From Methylocystis sp. Sn-Cys (GTDB lineage Bacteria; Pseudomonadota; Alphaproteobacteria; Rhizobiales; Beijerinckiaceae), in assembly GCF_016745395.1 (NCBI RefSeq), contig NZ_JAERVJ010000004.1, forward strand, positions 300,369 to 364,368: DNA of 64,000 nt, written 5' to 3'. Below are positions 46,962 through 56,871 of the stretch, in pieces. The translations under genes and the position numbers were made by a program. The notes below the pieces were generated by a model, which was given only the letters and a program-made list of their open reading frames with translations, was not told where the DNA came from and ran no database searches. Position 1 is the stretch's first letter. Every line of letters starts with the position of its first letter.

Positions 46962-47800
46962 GCGTTGAGCGGCGCGTCCCAATAGCCTTCTTCGCGGGCG
47001 ATGCGGGCATATTGGGCGCGCACCAGCGCCGGATTATAGATGCGCTCCAGGCGGCGCACCGCAAAATGGCCGCGCGCCAGCGTCTGAAAATGCTCGGTGA
47101 AGGCCAGATTGATCGCTGCGCCGCTGACCGCGCCGATGATCGGCACCGCCTGGGCGGCGACTTTCTGCGAGACGACGACGCCGAAGCGCGCCGAGAGCTG
47201 TCCGACAAGCCGCACCAGCGCGGGCGCGGCCTCCTGCGAGACCCCGCGCGTCGCAACATATCGCGCCGCATCGCTGACGGACTTGGCGAGCAGGCCGCGG
47301 ACGGCGAGATAACCGCCTTCGAGCATATTGTCGCCGGCATGGCCGCCCAGCGCGAAGACCTCGAGACAGGCGAGCCCCGTCTCAGGGTTGCGCAGATTTT
47401 CGCCATGACTACGCGCGATGTCGGCGATCGAGCGCAGCATGATGGTGGTCGAAAGAGGCAGCTCCACAGGGAGGCTCGCCAGGCCGACCGCGCCGCCGAC
47501 GCCGCCTGTGAGCGCAGCGAGGCGGCGGTGAAACCGCGTGGTGTCGCCTGGCGGCGCGCCTTCGAGGCTCGACAGCGCCACTCGCAAGGCGGTCGTCAGC
47601 GCCTTCTGCGCGGCCAATCCAGCCATTTCCTGGAGCTGCGGGGGCAGGGGACGGCTGACGAGCCCCATGCGCCGGCCGGCAAGGCGCGCGACGCGTCCGG
47701 CAAAGCTCTGGCGCTCCAGTGCGGCGACGGCCGCGCGCAACGCCTCGATGTCGGCGCTCGAAAGCTGTGATTCATACAAAACAGGGAGTTGCGCGCTCAT
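46958..47800 (-). CDS. EcsC family protein
   Basis: A 280-residue EcsC-domain protein. Hallmarks are LTGGVGGAVGLASLPVELPL, TIMLRSIADIARSHGEN, TGLACLEVFALGG and VPIIGAVSGAAINLAFTEHF with glycine-rich amphipathic segments. EcsC is named after a Bacillus ABC exporter partner, but the function of the stand-alone family is unknown; membrane association is likely. Its stop codon overlaps the stop of the acyltransferase gene by four bases. Confidence 0.88.
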   Translation of the reverse strand: MSAQLPVLYESQLSSADIEALRAAVAALERQSFAGRVARLAGRRMGLVSRPLPPQLQEMAGLAAQKALTTALRVALSSLEGAPPGDTTRFHRRLAALTGGVGGAVGLASLPVELPLSTTIMLRSIADIARSHGENLRNPETGLACLEVFALGGHAGDNMLEGGYLAVRGLLAKSVSDAARYVATRGVSQEAAPALVRLVGQLSARFGVVVSQKVAAQAVPIIGAVSGAAINLAFTEHFQTLARGHFAVRRLERIYNPALVRAQYARIAREEGYWDAPLNA

Positions 47801-48083
47801 CGCTCCGTCTCCGCCGCCGCGTCCAAGCGCCGCATAACAGGCCGCGTTGGCTTACCTCAAGATCGCCCGCCCGATCGCCGTTTGCAAGGGGCTGCAATCA
47901 AAGGGATTACTGGCGCGATCGTCGCTGCGTGCGACGCCGCACGTTCGAAATGGCGCCGTTCTCGTTACCACTGTAGCGATCCAGCCGGTTGTCATATACT
48001 GCGCCTTATGCGTAGCATTCTGCTGAAGTTTGCGATCGCGGTAAGAGCTTTAACGGCTCGAAGAGAAAAAGAGGAGGAGTTCT

Positions 48084-48647
48084 ATGTCTATCCGTTTCAA
48101 ACTGAGCCACGCGCTCGGCGGCGCCGCGATTTTGGCGCTTCTGGCTCCGGCAGCCGCTCTCGCCGACGGCCGCGTTGGCACGCTTCAGTGCAGGCTGCTG
48201 GGCAACGATCTGAGCGTCATCGTCGAAAACCAGCAGATCGACTGCGCCTATAGCGACGACGAGGAAGGCGCCCTCCCGGTCCATTACGTCGGCACGCTGA
48301 CCAAGGTCGGCCCGAACATCACCGTGAACGGCCAGGGCGAGCTTGCCTGGGGCGTGATCGCGGCCACCGGCAAGGTCGGCCCCGGCGCGCTGGCCGGCAA
48401 TTATGTCGGCCCGGGCGTTTCCGCCAAGATCGGCGTCGGCGGCGGCGGCGCGGTCCTCGTCGGCGGCTCGGACAACACCTTCTCGCTGCAGCCCTTCCAG
48501 ATCGAAGCGGGCGCGGGTCTTGGCTGGAACGCGGGCGTCGAGAGCCTCACGCTCGCCTATGTCGCGGCGCCGGCGCCCGTGTTCCATAGGCATCACCACG
48601 GTCATCACCACCACCACCACCACCATCACCATCATCACCATCACTGA
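48084..48647 (+). CDS. Secreted DUF992 protein with a polyhistidine C-terminus
   Basis: A 187-residue protein with a signal peptide (residues 1-27, ending AALA). The DUF992 domain follows (about 29-163): VGTLQCRLLG, YVGTLTKVG, GALAGNYVGPG, GGGAVLVGGSDNTFSLQPFQ and VESLTLAYV, typical of small exported Hyphomicrobiales proteins of unknown role. The last 20 residues contain 18 histidines (HRHHHG then 14 His), a natural metal-binding tail. GAGGAGG precedes the ATG. Likely a periplasmic metal-binding protein, but only the tail supports this. Confidence 0.82.
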   Translation: MSIRFKLSHALGGAAILALLAPAAALADGRVGTLQCRLLGNDLSVIVENQQIDCAYSDDEEGALPVHYVGTLTKVGPNITVNGQGELAWGVIAATGKVGPGALAGNYVGPGVSAKIGVGGGGAVLVGGSDNTFSLQPFQIEAGAGLGWNAGVESLTLAYVAAPAPVFHRHHHGHHHHHHHHHHHHHH

Positions 48648-48677
48648 TGGCCAAGCGCGGGGGCGACCCCGCGCTTT

Positions 48678-49412
48678 TCACGCCGGCGGGCGGAAGTCCA
48701 TCAGCCGGTCGGTGGGGAAGTCATAGAGCCTCCCGGTCTCGCGCCAGTCGGGCGCCAGCAGCGGGAGGCATTTTTTTGCAAAATCCTCAGGCGCCGGCAG
48801 CGTCATGGGGTCTTCGCCCGGCATGGCCTGGGCGCGCATGCGGGTGCGTAACGGGCCCGGATTGGCGATCATCACCGTGACGCCGTCATTCTTCACCTCC
48901 GCCGCGTAGGTGCGCGCCATGGCGTCGAGCGCGGCTTTGGAGATGGCGTAGGGCCCCCAGAAGGGCTTCGCCTTGTGCGCTGCGCCCGAGGTGACGAAAA
49001 GGACGCGCCCAGCGCGAGACGCCCGTAGCAGCGGATCGAGCGAACGAATGAGCCGCCAATTGGCGGTGACATTCACCGCTACGACGCGGTTCCAATCCTT
49101 GACGTCCACATGGGCGAGCGGCGACAGCGGGCCGAGCACGCCGGCGTTGCCGACGAAGACGTCGAGCTTGCCCCAGCGCTCGAAGAGCGCCGCGCCGAGA
49201 CGGTCGAGCGCGTCGAAATCCGTGACGTCGCAGGGCACGAGCGTCGCTTGCCCGCCGAGCGCCCGGATGTCGTCGTCGAGCTCCTCCAGCGCGCCCTGCG
49301 TGCGGGCAAGCGCCACAATATGCGCGCCCTGGCGCGCGAGTTCGAGAGAGATGGCGCGGCCGACGCCGCGGGAGGCGCCGGTGACGAGAGCGATGGTGGG
49401 AGAGGCTTCCAA
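48678..49412 (-). CDS. Short-chain dehydrogenase/reductase
   Basis: A 244-residue SDR oxidoreductase. TGASRGVGRAISL is the NAD(P)-binding motif, NAGVLG the structural motif, and S-x-YAISK (S in VTSGAA, YAISK) the catalytic residues. It resembles the FabG/YciK group, which reduce keto groups; the substrate is unknown. It is in the same direction as the Uma2 and purF genes and lies between a DUF992 gene and Uma2. Confidence 0.88.
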   Translation of the reverse strand: MEASPTIALVTGASRGVGRAISLELARQGAHIVALARTQGALEELDDDIRALGGQATLVPCDVTDFDALDRLGAALFERWGKLDVFVGNAGVLGPLSPLAHVDVKDWNRVVAVNVTANWRLIRSLDPLLRASRAGRVLFVTSGAAHKAKPFWGPYAISKAALDAMARTYAAEVKNDGVTVMIANPGPLRTRMRAQAMPGEDPMTLPAPEDFAKKCLPLLAPDWRETGRLYDFPTDRLMDFRPPA

Positions 49413-49424
49413 CTGATAATCCGG

Positions 49425-49973
49425 TTAGGGGAAGATGTCGGCGATCTCGATGGAGAGACCGGGTGGGATCAGCGCGATCGCGCCTTCCGTGACGAAGGCG
49501 ACGGCGATCCGATCGCCGTCGCGGGAATAATGCAGGACGAGACGCCGTTTGGAGTCGACCACCAAATAATGCGCAATGGTCGGCACGCGAAAATAGTCCG
49601 AGAGCTTTGCGTTGGTGTCGAGACTTCGCGAGGAAGGCGAGATCACCTCGACAACGACAACCGGCGAAGTTGCGAGAAGTGAATCGGGCGCGACGGCGTC
49701 GCCGCAGTTCACCAGGGCGTCGGGCTCATAGACAGTGTAATCGTCGACCGCCACGCCGAGGCTATCGATAAAAGCCTCGCAGTTTGCGCCTGTGCGTTCG
49801 ACGGCGTCGGCGAGCGCGCGCCAGATCCGCGCCTTGATCCGGCTGTGATCCGCGCGCTCCGGCGCCATAGCGATGACCTCGCCGCGGACCAGCTCGCAGC
49901 GCTTGCGCTCCGTCTCCTGCGCCCATTGGAGAAATTCGGCCGCCGTCATCGGCTTTTTTGCGGGTGCGGCCAT
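49425..49973 (-). CDS. Uma2 family (DUF820) protein
   Basis: A 182-residue protein of the Uma2 family, a PD-(D/E)xK nuclease-like fold common in cyanobacteria and other bacteria, with unknown function. It shows KPMTAAEFLQWAQETE, YEPDALVNCGD, PVVVVEVISPSSRSLDTNAK (with the acidic and Lys catalytic-like residues) and YRVPTIAHYLVVD-like RVPTIAHYLVVDSKRR. It lies between the SDR and purF genes. Confidence 0.9.
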   Translation of the reverse strand: MAAPAKKPMTAAEFLQWAQETERKRCELVRGEVIAMAPERADHSRIKARIWRALADAVERTGANCEAFIDSLGVAVDDYTVYEPDALVNCGDAVAPDSLLATSPVVVVEVISPSSRSLDTNAKLSDYFRVPTIAHYLVVDSKRRLVLHYSRDGDRIAVAFVTEGAIALIPPGLSIEIADIFP

Positions 49974-50000
49974 GAGTTTGCCTCTGTCGATAAAAAGGCC

Positions 50001-51485
50001 TCAGCTCGCCTCCGCCAGCAGCGAGAGCTGCGCGCGGTTCTCCTCCACGAGGTCCGTCAGCGACGTCGGATAGTCGCCCGTGAAGCAATGGTCGGTAAAT
50101 TGCGGATGCGTCTTGTCGCGACCCTCGAAGCCCATGGCGCGATAGATGCCGTCGACCGAGAGGAAAGACAGCGAATCGCAGCCGATATAGGCGCGCATCT
50201 CCTCCAGCGAATGCGTCGCGGCGAGGAGCTTTTCCTTCTGCGGCGTGTCGATGCCGTAATAGTCCGGATGGGTGATGGGCGGCGAGGAGATGAGGAAATG
50301 CACCTCGGTGGCGCCCGCGTCGCGCATCATCTGCACGATCTTCACCGAGGTCGTGCCGCGCACGATCGAATCGTCGATGAGGATGACGCGCTTGCCCTCG
50401 ACCACGCAGCGATTGGCGCTGTGCTTCATGCGCACGCCGACCTCGCGCACCGATTGCGTGGGCTGAATGAAAGTTCGGCCGACGTAATGGTTGCGGATGA
50501 TGCCCAGCTCGAACGGAATGCCCGACTCGCGCGAATAACCGATCGCCGCCGGAACGCCCGAGTCCGGCACCGGCACCACGACATCGGCGGCGATATTCTG
50601 CTCGCGCGCCAATTCGCGGCCCATGGCCTTGCGGACCTCATAGACGGGGCGACCCTGAACAAGAGAGTCCGGCCGAGCGAAGTAAATGAATTCGAAGATG
50701 CAGGGCCGCGCCACCCGAGCGGGGAAGGGTTCGATGCTCTCGATCCCCGACTCCGAGATGATGACGATTTCGCCGTTCTTGACGTCGCGCACGAAGCGCG
50801 CGCCAATGATGTCGAGCGCGCAGGTTTCCGAGGCCAGGATATATTTGCCGTCCAGCTCGCCGATCACGAGGGGGCGGATGCCGAGCGGATCGCGCGCGCC
50901 GATAAGCTTCTTGTTTGTCAGGGCGACGAGCGAATAGGCGCCTTCAATGGCGCGCAGCGCCTCGATGAAGCGGTCGATAAGCTGCGGCTTGCGGCTGCGC
51001 GCCACAAGGTGGAGGATGACCTCGGTGTCGGAGGTCGACTGAAAGATCGAGCCTTCCTTGATGAGGTCGCGGCGCAGCGCCTGCGCATTGGTGAGATTGC
51101 CGTTATGCGCGACGGCGAAGCCGCCCGTGTTGAGCTCGGCGAAAAGCGGCTGAACATTGCGTAAAATGGTTTCGCCGGTCGTCGCATAACGGACATGGCC
51201 GATCGCGGCGGAGCCGGGGAGGCGCTTGATCGTGCTTTCCTTGGAGAAGTGATCGCCGACAAGCCCGAGGCGCCGCTCGGCGTGGAATCGCCCGCCCGCG
51301 TCATAGGTGACGATGCCGGCGGCTTCCTGGCCGCGATGCTGGAGCGCGTGAAGGCCGAGAGCGGTGATGGCCGCGGCGTCCTCGAAATCGAAGACGCCGA
51401 AAACGCCGCAATATTCGCGCAGACGATCGCCGTCGAGATCGTCGGTGGTTTCGATCGGGCCGGCAATGGATTGGCTGTCTGTCAT
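50001..51485 (-). CDS. purF: Amidophosphoribosyltransferase
   Basis: A 494-residue enzyme that commits PRPP to purine synthesis using glutamine. The N-terminal nucleophile is C26 in REYCGVFGVFD after a propeptide that is removed. HALQHRGQEAAGIVTYD is the glutaminase signature and VILIDDSIVRGTTS the PRPP-binding loop. The stretch CGYFIARPDSL-like FIYFARPDSLVQGRPVYE is also typical. It follows cvpA with 103 bases between; radA-cvpA-purF is a common alphaproteobacterial order. Confidence 0.96.
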   Translation of the reverse strand: MTDSQSIAGPIETTDDLDGDRLREYCGVFGVFDFEDAAAITALGLHALQHRGQEAAGIVTYDAGGRFHAERRLGLVGDHFSKESTIKRLPGSAAIGHVRYATTGETILRNVQPLFAELNTGGFAVAHNGNLTNAQALRRDLIKEGSIFQSTSDTEVILHLVARSRKPQLIDRFIEALRAIEGAYSLVALTNKKLIGARDPLGIRPLVIGELDGKYILASETCALDIIGARFVRDVKNGEIVIISESGIESIEPFPARVARPCIFEFIYFARPDSLVQGRPVYEVRKAMGRELAREQNIAADVVVPVPDSGVPAAIGYSRESGIPFELGIIRNHYVGRTFIQPTQSVREVGVRMKHSANRCVVEGKRVILIDDSIVRGTTSVKIVQMMRDAGATEVHFLISSPPITHPDYYGIDTPQKEKLLAATHSLEEMRAYIGCDSLSFLSVDGIYRAMGFEGRDKTHPQFTDHCFTGDYPTSLTDLVEENRAQLSLLAEAS

Positions 51486-51588
51486 TGCGCTGTCTCCCCT
51501 ATCGAAGCGCGGTGCTGCGCTCTAGCATCATCTTTGCCAATCGACGCGGACGCCGGCAAGTTTTTCGGCCCTTTGCGCGTCATCCCTC

Positions 51589-52176
51589 TTACTGCTTCTC
51601 GCCCGACGGCAGCGCCTTCTCGAGCTCGGATTCGGCGGGCGGGGTCTCTTCGACAGGCGCGCCGCCCTTCTTGGCTTTGATCTTGGCGACGATGCTGTCC
51701 ATGTCGTCGGGAAGCCATTCGCGCAGCTTCTCGCCGCCCGCCTGTAGCAGCGGCTTGGCGCGGGCGCTGCGGACCCATTCCGGCTGATTGGGGTCGGGCA
51801 CCAGCCAGCCGTAGAAAAGGAAGGCGACAACCGCGAGAAGCATGCCGCGGACGGCGCCGAAGACGAAGCCCAGCGAACGGTCGAGCGCGCCGATCTTGGA
51901 GTCCAGGATCACGTCGGAAAGCTTCACGGTGAAAATCGACACCAGCACCAGCGCCACGAAGAAAACGGCCGCGACCGACGCGGCGAGCGCGAGCTCGTCC
52001 TTGGCGAGGTATGGTTTTACATAGGGCAGCGCCATGGGGTGCAGATAGTAAGCCGCGAAGGCCGCCGCCACCCATGAGAGGATCGCCAGCACTTCGCGGG
52101 TGAATCCGCGCAGCAAGGCGAGCATGCCGGAGACCAAAACGATAATAATAACTGCCAGATCAAGGTACGACGGCAT
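51589..52176 (-). CDS. cvpA: CvpA family membrane protein
   Basis: A 195-residue protein with four helices: LDLAVIIIVLVSGMLALLRG, REVLAILSWVAAAFAAYYLH, LAASVAAVFFVALVLVSIF and FGAVRGMLLAVVAFLFYGW. The first segment with RGF and the GALDRSLGFVFGAVRG loop are family hallmarks. CvpA is linked to colicin V production and to envelope integrity. The C-terminal 50 residues are charged and Pro/Lys/Glu-rich. It is usually next to purF, as here. Confidence 0.92.
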   Translation of the reverse strand: MPSYLDLAVIIIVLVSGMLALLRGFTREVLAILSWVAAAFAAYYLHPMALPYVKPYLAKDELALAASVAAVFFVALVLVSIFTVKLSDVILDSKIGALDRSLGFVFGAVRGMLLAVVAFLFYGWLVPDPNQPEWVRSARAKPLLQAGGEKLREWLPDDMDSIVAKIKAKKGGAPVEETPPAESELEKALPSGEKQ

Positions 52177-52377
52177 CGAAGTCCTCTTCGTTTCGCCCTG
52201 ACGCTCGGAAATCCCAACGCTTCGCCGGCGCGCTTCGCGCGCGCGTCACGCCATTCGCTTTCGCAAGCGCGCTCTGCTGATCGAAGGCGGCTGGGTCGAT
52301 GGCCGCGGGAACGTACGACGGCTTGCTTCTAGCGCAACTCAGCCGTCGGCGGGAAGTAGAAAGCTTAAATTTCAGCC

Positions 52378-53757
52378 TTAACGTGCCCGGGGCGCAGTTT
52401 GCGCAATCGCCGCGACGAGCTGGGCGACGTCGGCGCAGGGCCGCAAGATCAGCCCGGCGCGCCGCTCGTCGTCGTTGATCTGCTGGCTTTGCGCCAGCAC
52501 CGCCTGGTGAAAGCCGAGCTTGGCGGCCTCGCGCAGCCGCATCCCGGCGTGGATGACGGGCCTGATGGCGCCGGACAGGCCGATTTCTCCGAAAAACGCC
52601 TGATCGGCGGGGAGGACGGCGCCCGTCAGCGAGGATACGAGCGCCGCCGCGGCGGCGAGATCGCCCGCCGGCTCGTCGGCGCGCAGGCCGCCAGCGACAT
52701 TGAGATAAACATCGTGCATCCCGAGCTTCAAACCGCCATGCGCCTCCAGCACGGCGAGAATCATCGACAGGCGATTCTGGTCGAAACCAACGACAGCGCG
52801 CCGCGGCGTGCCCAGCGAGGTCGGCGCGACGAGCGCCTGGATTTCGATCAGCATGGGGCGCTGGCCTTCCATGCCGGCGAAGACCGCCGCGCCCGGCGCG
52901 GAGGCGTCGCGTCCCGCAAGGAAGATCGCCGAGGGGTTGGCCACCTCGGCTAATCCGAGCCCGGTCATTTCGAAGACGCCGATTTCGCCGGTCGCGCCGA
53001 AACGGTTTTTCGAGGCCCGCAACATGCGAAAGTGATGCGCCGCATCGCCCTCGAACGACAGCACTGCATCGACCATATGTTCGACGACGCGCGGTCCGGC
53101 GACCTGACCGTCCTTGGTGACGTGGCCGACAAGGATGATCGTCGAGCCGCTGGTCTTGGCGTGGCGGAGCAGCGCCTGCGCGCTCGCCCGCACTTGTGTG
53201 ACCGTGCCGGGAGCCGAGGGCGCGACTTCCGTGTGCATGGTCTGAATGGAATCGATGACGATCAGCGCAGCGCGTTTGCCCGTCGCGCAGGTGGCGAGAA
53301 TATCCTCGACCTGCGTGGCCGAGGCGAGTTCGACCGGCGCGTCGGCAAGGCTGAGGCGGGCCGCGCGCAGCCGCACTTGCGCCACGGCCTCTTCGCCGGA
53401 AATGTAAATGACCCGCTCCCCGCGCCGCGCGAGCGCCGCGCAGGCCTGGATGAGCAGGGTCGATTTGCCGATGCCGGGCTCGCCCCCGAGCAGCAGGACC
53501 GAGCCCGGCACGAATCCGCCGCCCGTCACCCGGTCGAATTCGTCGATCCCGGTGACGATGCGTGCGGCCGGCCGATCCGACCCGGCGAGCCCTTCGAGCT
53601 CGATCGCGCGCCCGCGCGTTACGCGCAGCGCCGTCGGACCCGGATCGCTTTCCTCGGCGATCGAGTTCCATTCGCCGCAAGATTCGCAGCGTCCCTGCCA
53701 GCGCGCGGCGACGGCGCCGCAGTTTTGGCAGACGAAGAAAGAACGGGACTTGGCCAT
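52378..53757 (-). CDS. radA: DNA repair protein RadA (Sms)
   Basis: A 459-residue RecA-like ATPase. The N-terminal zinc finger is CQNCGAVAARWQGRCESCG, Walker A is GGEPGIGKST, the RadA-specific motif is SKNRFG, and the C-terminal Lon-like domain runs from about residue 290. RadA helps branch migration and processing of recombination intermediates. The start at 53757 gives MAKSRSFFVC, the family start; five codons further upstream is another ATG but no clear ribosome site distinguishes them. Confidence 0.95.
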   Translation of the reverse strand: MAKSRSFFVCQNCGAVAARWQGRCESCGEWNSIAEESDPGPTALRVTRGRAIELEGLAGSDRPAARIVTGIDEFDRVTGGGFVPGSVLLLGGEPGIGKSTLLIQACAALARRGERVIYISGEEAVAQVRLRAARLSLADAPVELASATQVEDILATCATGKRAALIVIDSIQTMHTEVAPSAPGTVTQVRASAQALLRHAKTSGSTIILVGHVTKDGQVAGPRVVEHMVDAVLSFEGDAAHHFRMLRASKNRFGATGEIGVFEMTGLGLAEVANPSAIFLAGRDASAPGAAVFAGMEGQRPMLIEIQALVAPTSLGTPRRAVVGFDQNRLSMILAVLEAHGGLKLGMHDVYLNVAGGLRADEPAGDLAAAAALVSSLTGAVLPADQAFFGEIGLSGAIRPVIHAGMRLREAAKLGFHQAVLAQSQQINDDERRAGLILRPCADVAQLVAAIAQTAPRAR

Positions 53758-53823
53758 AGGCGCTTGGCGCATGCGCCGGGAAGTCTTGTCAAGAGGCGCT
53801 TGCGCCCTCGCCGTCGCGAGGCG

Positions 53824-54264
53824 TCAGACCGTTCTCTCGTTCGGGGGGCTTTTCCCATTCGGCTTCGGGGCTTGGCCATTCTTGCCGGGCAAGGCCGCCG
53901 GCTCCTCCAAACCATTGTTGATGCGCGCGCGCAGCACGTTGGAGGGCTTGAAGGTCACGACCAGCCGCGCCGTAATTTTCGCCGACTCTCCCGTCTTGGG
54001 ATTGCGGCCCTGCCGCTCCCGCTTGGCGCGAACGAGAAAAGCGCCGAAGGACGACAGTTTGACGTCTTCCCGCGAGACGATGCTTTCGAAAATCTCGTCG
54101 AGCACCATTTCGACATATTTGGAGGCTTCACTGCGGCCTAGACCAGTATGCTGATAAACTGCCTCGGCGAGATCCGCGCGCGTCGTCGTTCTGATCGATT
54201 GGTCGCCGTAGACAAAAGCGCTAGCGCCATCGCCGTTCGGCAAGAGGATTTGCTCCTGGGACAT
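53824..54264 (-). CDS. ihfA: Integration host factor subunit alpha, with N- and C-terminal tails
   Basis: A 146-residue HU/IHF-family protein, longer than the usual 100. The core has [20 protein letters not shown], the dimer helix and the beta-arm region [20 protein letters not shown], ending [10 protein letters not shown]. It bends DNA for replication, recombination and transcription. The first 26 residues ([20 protein letters not shown]) and the last 30 ([15 protein letters not shown]-type) are extensions. AAGG six bases before the ATG at 54264 sets the start. It follows plsX-fabH, the standard alphaproteobacterial order. Confidence 0.9.
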   Translation of the reverse strand: MSQEQILLPNGDGASAFVYGDQSIRTTTRADLAEAVYQHTGLGRSEASKYVEMVLDEIFESIVSREDVKLSSFGAFLVRAKRERQGRNPKTGESAKITARLVVTFKPSNVLRARINNGLEEPAALPGKNGQAPKPNGKSPPNERTV

Positions 54265-54523
54265 TTGGAACCTTGTAATTCTTCGTTGCAAAAATATTGG
54301 AGGCGGAGATAGTTTGCGCGGATAGTTGCTTTTACTGCAATCGGTCGGAGCGCAATCAGCAAATACCGCCAAAGAACCATTAGCCGTCGCCGAAGCCCGG
54401 CTCGCTCATCCGTTGTCGGAATTATTCAGAATTGCAGCAAAAAATCAAGCGCAAGTTGCAGCGCCCGAGCGTGAATCGGGCGCATTTCGGGGCCGAAAAC
54501 AATTGCGTTGTCGTTTCGCCGAC

Positions 54524-55510
54524 TTACCAGCGGATCAAAGCCGATCCCCAGGTGAATCCGCCGCCGACGGCCTCCAGCATGACGAGATCGCCCTGCTTGA
54601 TGCGGCCGTCCGCCGCCGCGACCGAAAGGGCGAGGGGAATGCTGGCGGCCGAGGTGTTGCCGTGCAGATGGACGGTGGCGACGATCTTTTCCGGCGCGAT
54701 GCCGAGCTTTTGCGCCGACATGTCGATGATCCGCCGGTTGGCCTGATGCGGCACGAACCAATCGAGCTCCGCGGCCGAGAGGCCCGTCGCGGCGAAAGCG
54801 TCGACGACGACGTCCGTCACCTTGCCGACGGCGAATTTGAAGACTTCCTGACCGGACATGCGGAGATGGCCGACCGTCTGCGTGGCGGAAGGACCGCCGT
54901 CGACATAGAGCTTCGTCCGATGCCGGCCGTCGGAGCGCAAATGCGTCGTCAGCACGCCGCGCTCGCTCAAGGCGCCGCTGGAGGGCCGGGCCTCCAGCAC
55001 CATCGCGCCGGCGCCGTCGCCGAAGAGGACGCAGGTCGTGCGGTCTTCCCAGTTGAGGATGCGAGAGAATGTCTCCGCGCCGATGACGAGGGCGCGCTTG
55101 TGCGAGCCCGAGCGCAGGAATTTATCGGCGGTCGAGAGCGCGAAAACGAAGCCCGAGCAAACAGCCTGAAGATCGAAGGCGACGCCATGGGCGACGCCGA
55201 GGGCCGCCTGAATTTGCGTCGCGGTCGAGGGGAAGGTCCAGTCGGGAGTGGAGGTGCCGACGATGATCAGGTCGATGTCGTCGGGGGTGAGGCCGGCGTT
55301 CGCGAGCGCCGCGCGCGCCGCTTTCTCGCCGAGCATCGAGGTGGTTTCGCCCTCGGCGGCGATATGGCGCTCCTTGATGCCCGTGCGCTGGAAAATCCAC
55401 TCGTCGCTGGTGTCGACGATCTTGGCGAGGTCGTCATTGGTCAGCGTCTTGGCGGGCAGATAGGAGCCCACGCCGAGAACGACGGAGCGGAGCAGGGGAT
55501 GTGACGTCAC
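54524..55510 (-). CDS. fabH: 3-oxoacyl-[acyl-carrier-protein] synthase III (KAS III)
   Basis: A 328-residue condensing enzyme that starts fatty acid synthesis from acetyl-CoA and malonyl-ACP. The catalytic triad is visible: C118 in LQAVCSGF, His in [11 protein letters not shown] and Asn in [30 protein letters not shown] is the typical N-terminus. The GTG start overlaps the plsX stop (GTGA), so it is translationally coupled to plsX. A 259-base gap separates it from ihfA. Confidence 0.95.
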   Translation of the reverse strand: MTSHPLLRSVVLGVGSYLPAKTLTNDDLAKIVDTSDEWIFQRTGIKERHIAAEGETTSMLGEKAARAALANAGLTPDDIDLIIVGTSTPDWTFPSTATQIQAALGVAHGVAFDLQAVCSGFVFALSTADKFLRSGSHKRALVIGAETFSRILNWEDRTTCVLFGDGAGAMVLEARPSSGALSERGVLTTHLRSDGRHRTKLYVDGGPSATQTVGHLRMSGQEVFKFAVGKVTDVVVDAFAATGLSAAELDWFVPHQANRRIIDMSAQKLGIAPEKIVATVHLHGNTSAASIPLALSVAAADGRIKQGDLVMLEAVGGGFTWGSALIRW

Positions 55511-56580
55511 TGAGCGGTTTCCTGCGACGGGCTGGCCGGATCGGCGGCGCCGCTTTCGAATTGGTGGGCGATCGCGACCGTGTCGCGAATGCGGTTCATG
55601 AGATCGTTCTTGGCCATTTCGTAGCCGATCTCGATCGCGCGGGCGAAGCCCACAGAGTCCGTTCCGCCGTGACTCTTGATGACGATGCCTTCGAGGCCGA
55701 GAAATACGCCGCCGTTGACGGCGCGCGTGTCCATCTTGCCCTTGAGCTCGGCGAAGGCGCCGCGGGCGAAGAGATAGCCGATTTTGGCGAAGAGCGAGCC
55801 GCTCATGGCGGCTTTGAGATAGGCCGCGATCTGCTTCGCCGTGCCTTCGGCGGTCTTGAGCGTGATATTGCCCGTGAAGCCTTCCGTCACGACGACGTCC
55901 ACGGCGCCCATGCCGATGCCGTCGCCCTCGACGAAGCCCGCATATTCGAGGCCAGGAAGGTCGGATTCGCGCAGGATGGCGGCGGCGGCCTTGACCTCCT
56001 CGACGCCCTTGATCTCCTCGGTGCCGACATTGAGCAGGCCAACGGTCGGCCGCTCCAGGCCGAGGATGATGCGCGCCATCGCCGAGCCCATGATGGCGAG
56101 ATCGACGAGGTGGCTGGCGTTGGCGCCAATCGAGGCGCCGACGTCGAGAACGATGGACTGGCCGCGCAGCGTCGGCCACAGGCAGGCGAGCGCCGGCCGG
56201 TCGACGCGGGCCATGGTGCGCAGACAGATTTTCGACATGGCCATCAGCGCGCCGGTGTTGCCGGCGGAGATTGCGGCGTCGGCCTCGCCCTTCTTGACCG
56301 CTTCGATCGCCATCCACATCGAGGAGACGCGCCGCCCATAGCGCAAAGCCTGGCTTGGCTTGTCATCCATGCGGATGTTGACGCTCGAGTGGCGGATTTC
56401 GGCGCGCTCGGCGAGGCGCGGATGGTTCGCGAGCTCGGCGCGGATCGCCGTCTCGTCGCCAAAGAGCAGAAACTGGCTGCCGGGCATGCGTTCGAGGGCG
56501 AGGGCGCAGCCGGGGATCGTCACCGACGGGCCGAAATCGCCGCCCATCGCGTCGACCGCGATCCGAACTTTCTCCGCCAT
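55507..56580 (-). CDS. plsX: Phosphate acyltransferase PlsX
   Basis: A 357-residue enzyme that makes acyl-phosphate from acyl-ACP for phospholipid synthesis at the inner membrane. Hallmarks are [19 protein letters not shown], the [15 protein letters not shown] loop, [19 protein letters not shown] and [28 protein letters not shown] precedes the ATG at 56580. It is coupled to fabH and normally follows DUF177; here a repeat lies between. Confidence 0.95.
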   Translation of the reverse strand: MAEKVRIAVDAMGGDFGPSVTIPGCALALERMPGSQFLLFGDETAIRAELANHPRLAERAEIRHSSVNIRMDDKPSQALRYGRRVSSMWMAIEAVKKGEADAAISAGNTGALMAMSKICLRTMARVDRPALACLWPTLRGQSIVLDVGASIGANASHLVDLAIMGSAMARIILGLERPTVGLLNVGTEEIKGVEEVKAAAAILRESDLPGLEYAGFVEGDGIGMGAVDVVVTEGFTGNITLKTAEGTAKQIAAYLKAAMSGSLFAKIGYLFARGAFAELKGKMDTRAVNGGVFLGLEGIVIKSHGGTDSVGFARAIEIGYEMAKNDLMNRIRDTVAIAHQFESGAADPASPSQETAQ

Positions 56581-56808
56581 TGCTTCCTGTTTCCCTCGCA
56601 TGCCGGCGATACGCCGGCGCGCCCGCGGACAGCAGGCGAATGATCAGCTCGCGGGCGCGAGACTGTGACCGGCGACGCCATCTGGCCGAACCGACGATTC
56701 CGCCATGGCTCCGCGTTCTGCGCGGGTGATTGCCATTTGCTGCGCGGCCGCGCAAGTGCCACGTCGCGGCGCTTGCTTGACCGGGGCTACGCGTACAGAG
56801 GTTTCAAG

Positions 56809-56868
56809 CGCGCCTGAAGGCTCGCGGTCCGGGCGCCGCAGAGGACCGCGGGCCTTCAGGCCCGCGGC
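56809..56868. repeat. Palindromic repeat, family C, copy 2
   Basis: CGCGCCTGAAGGCTCGCGG then GGACCGCGGGCCTTCAGGCC, two hairpins with opposite orientation. It ends three bases before the DUF177 stop (56872). Confidence 0.88.
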
Positions 56869-56871
56869 ATA

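Noticed and set aside
52363-52382. CtrA-like TTAA pair near the end of radA
   Set aside because: The spacing between the two TTAA is nine, not seven, and it overlaps the radA stop codon rather than a promoter.
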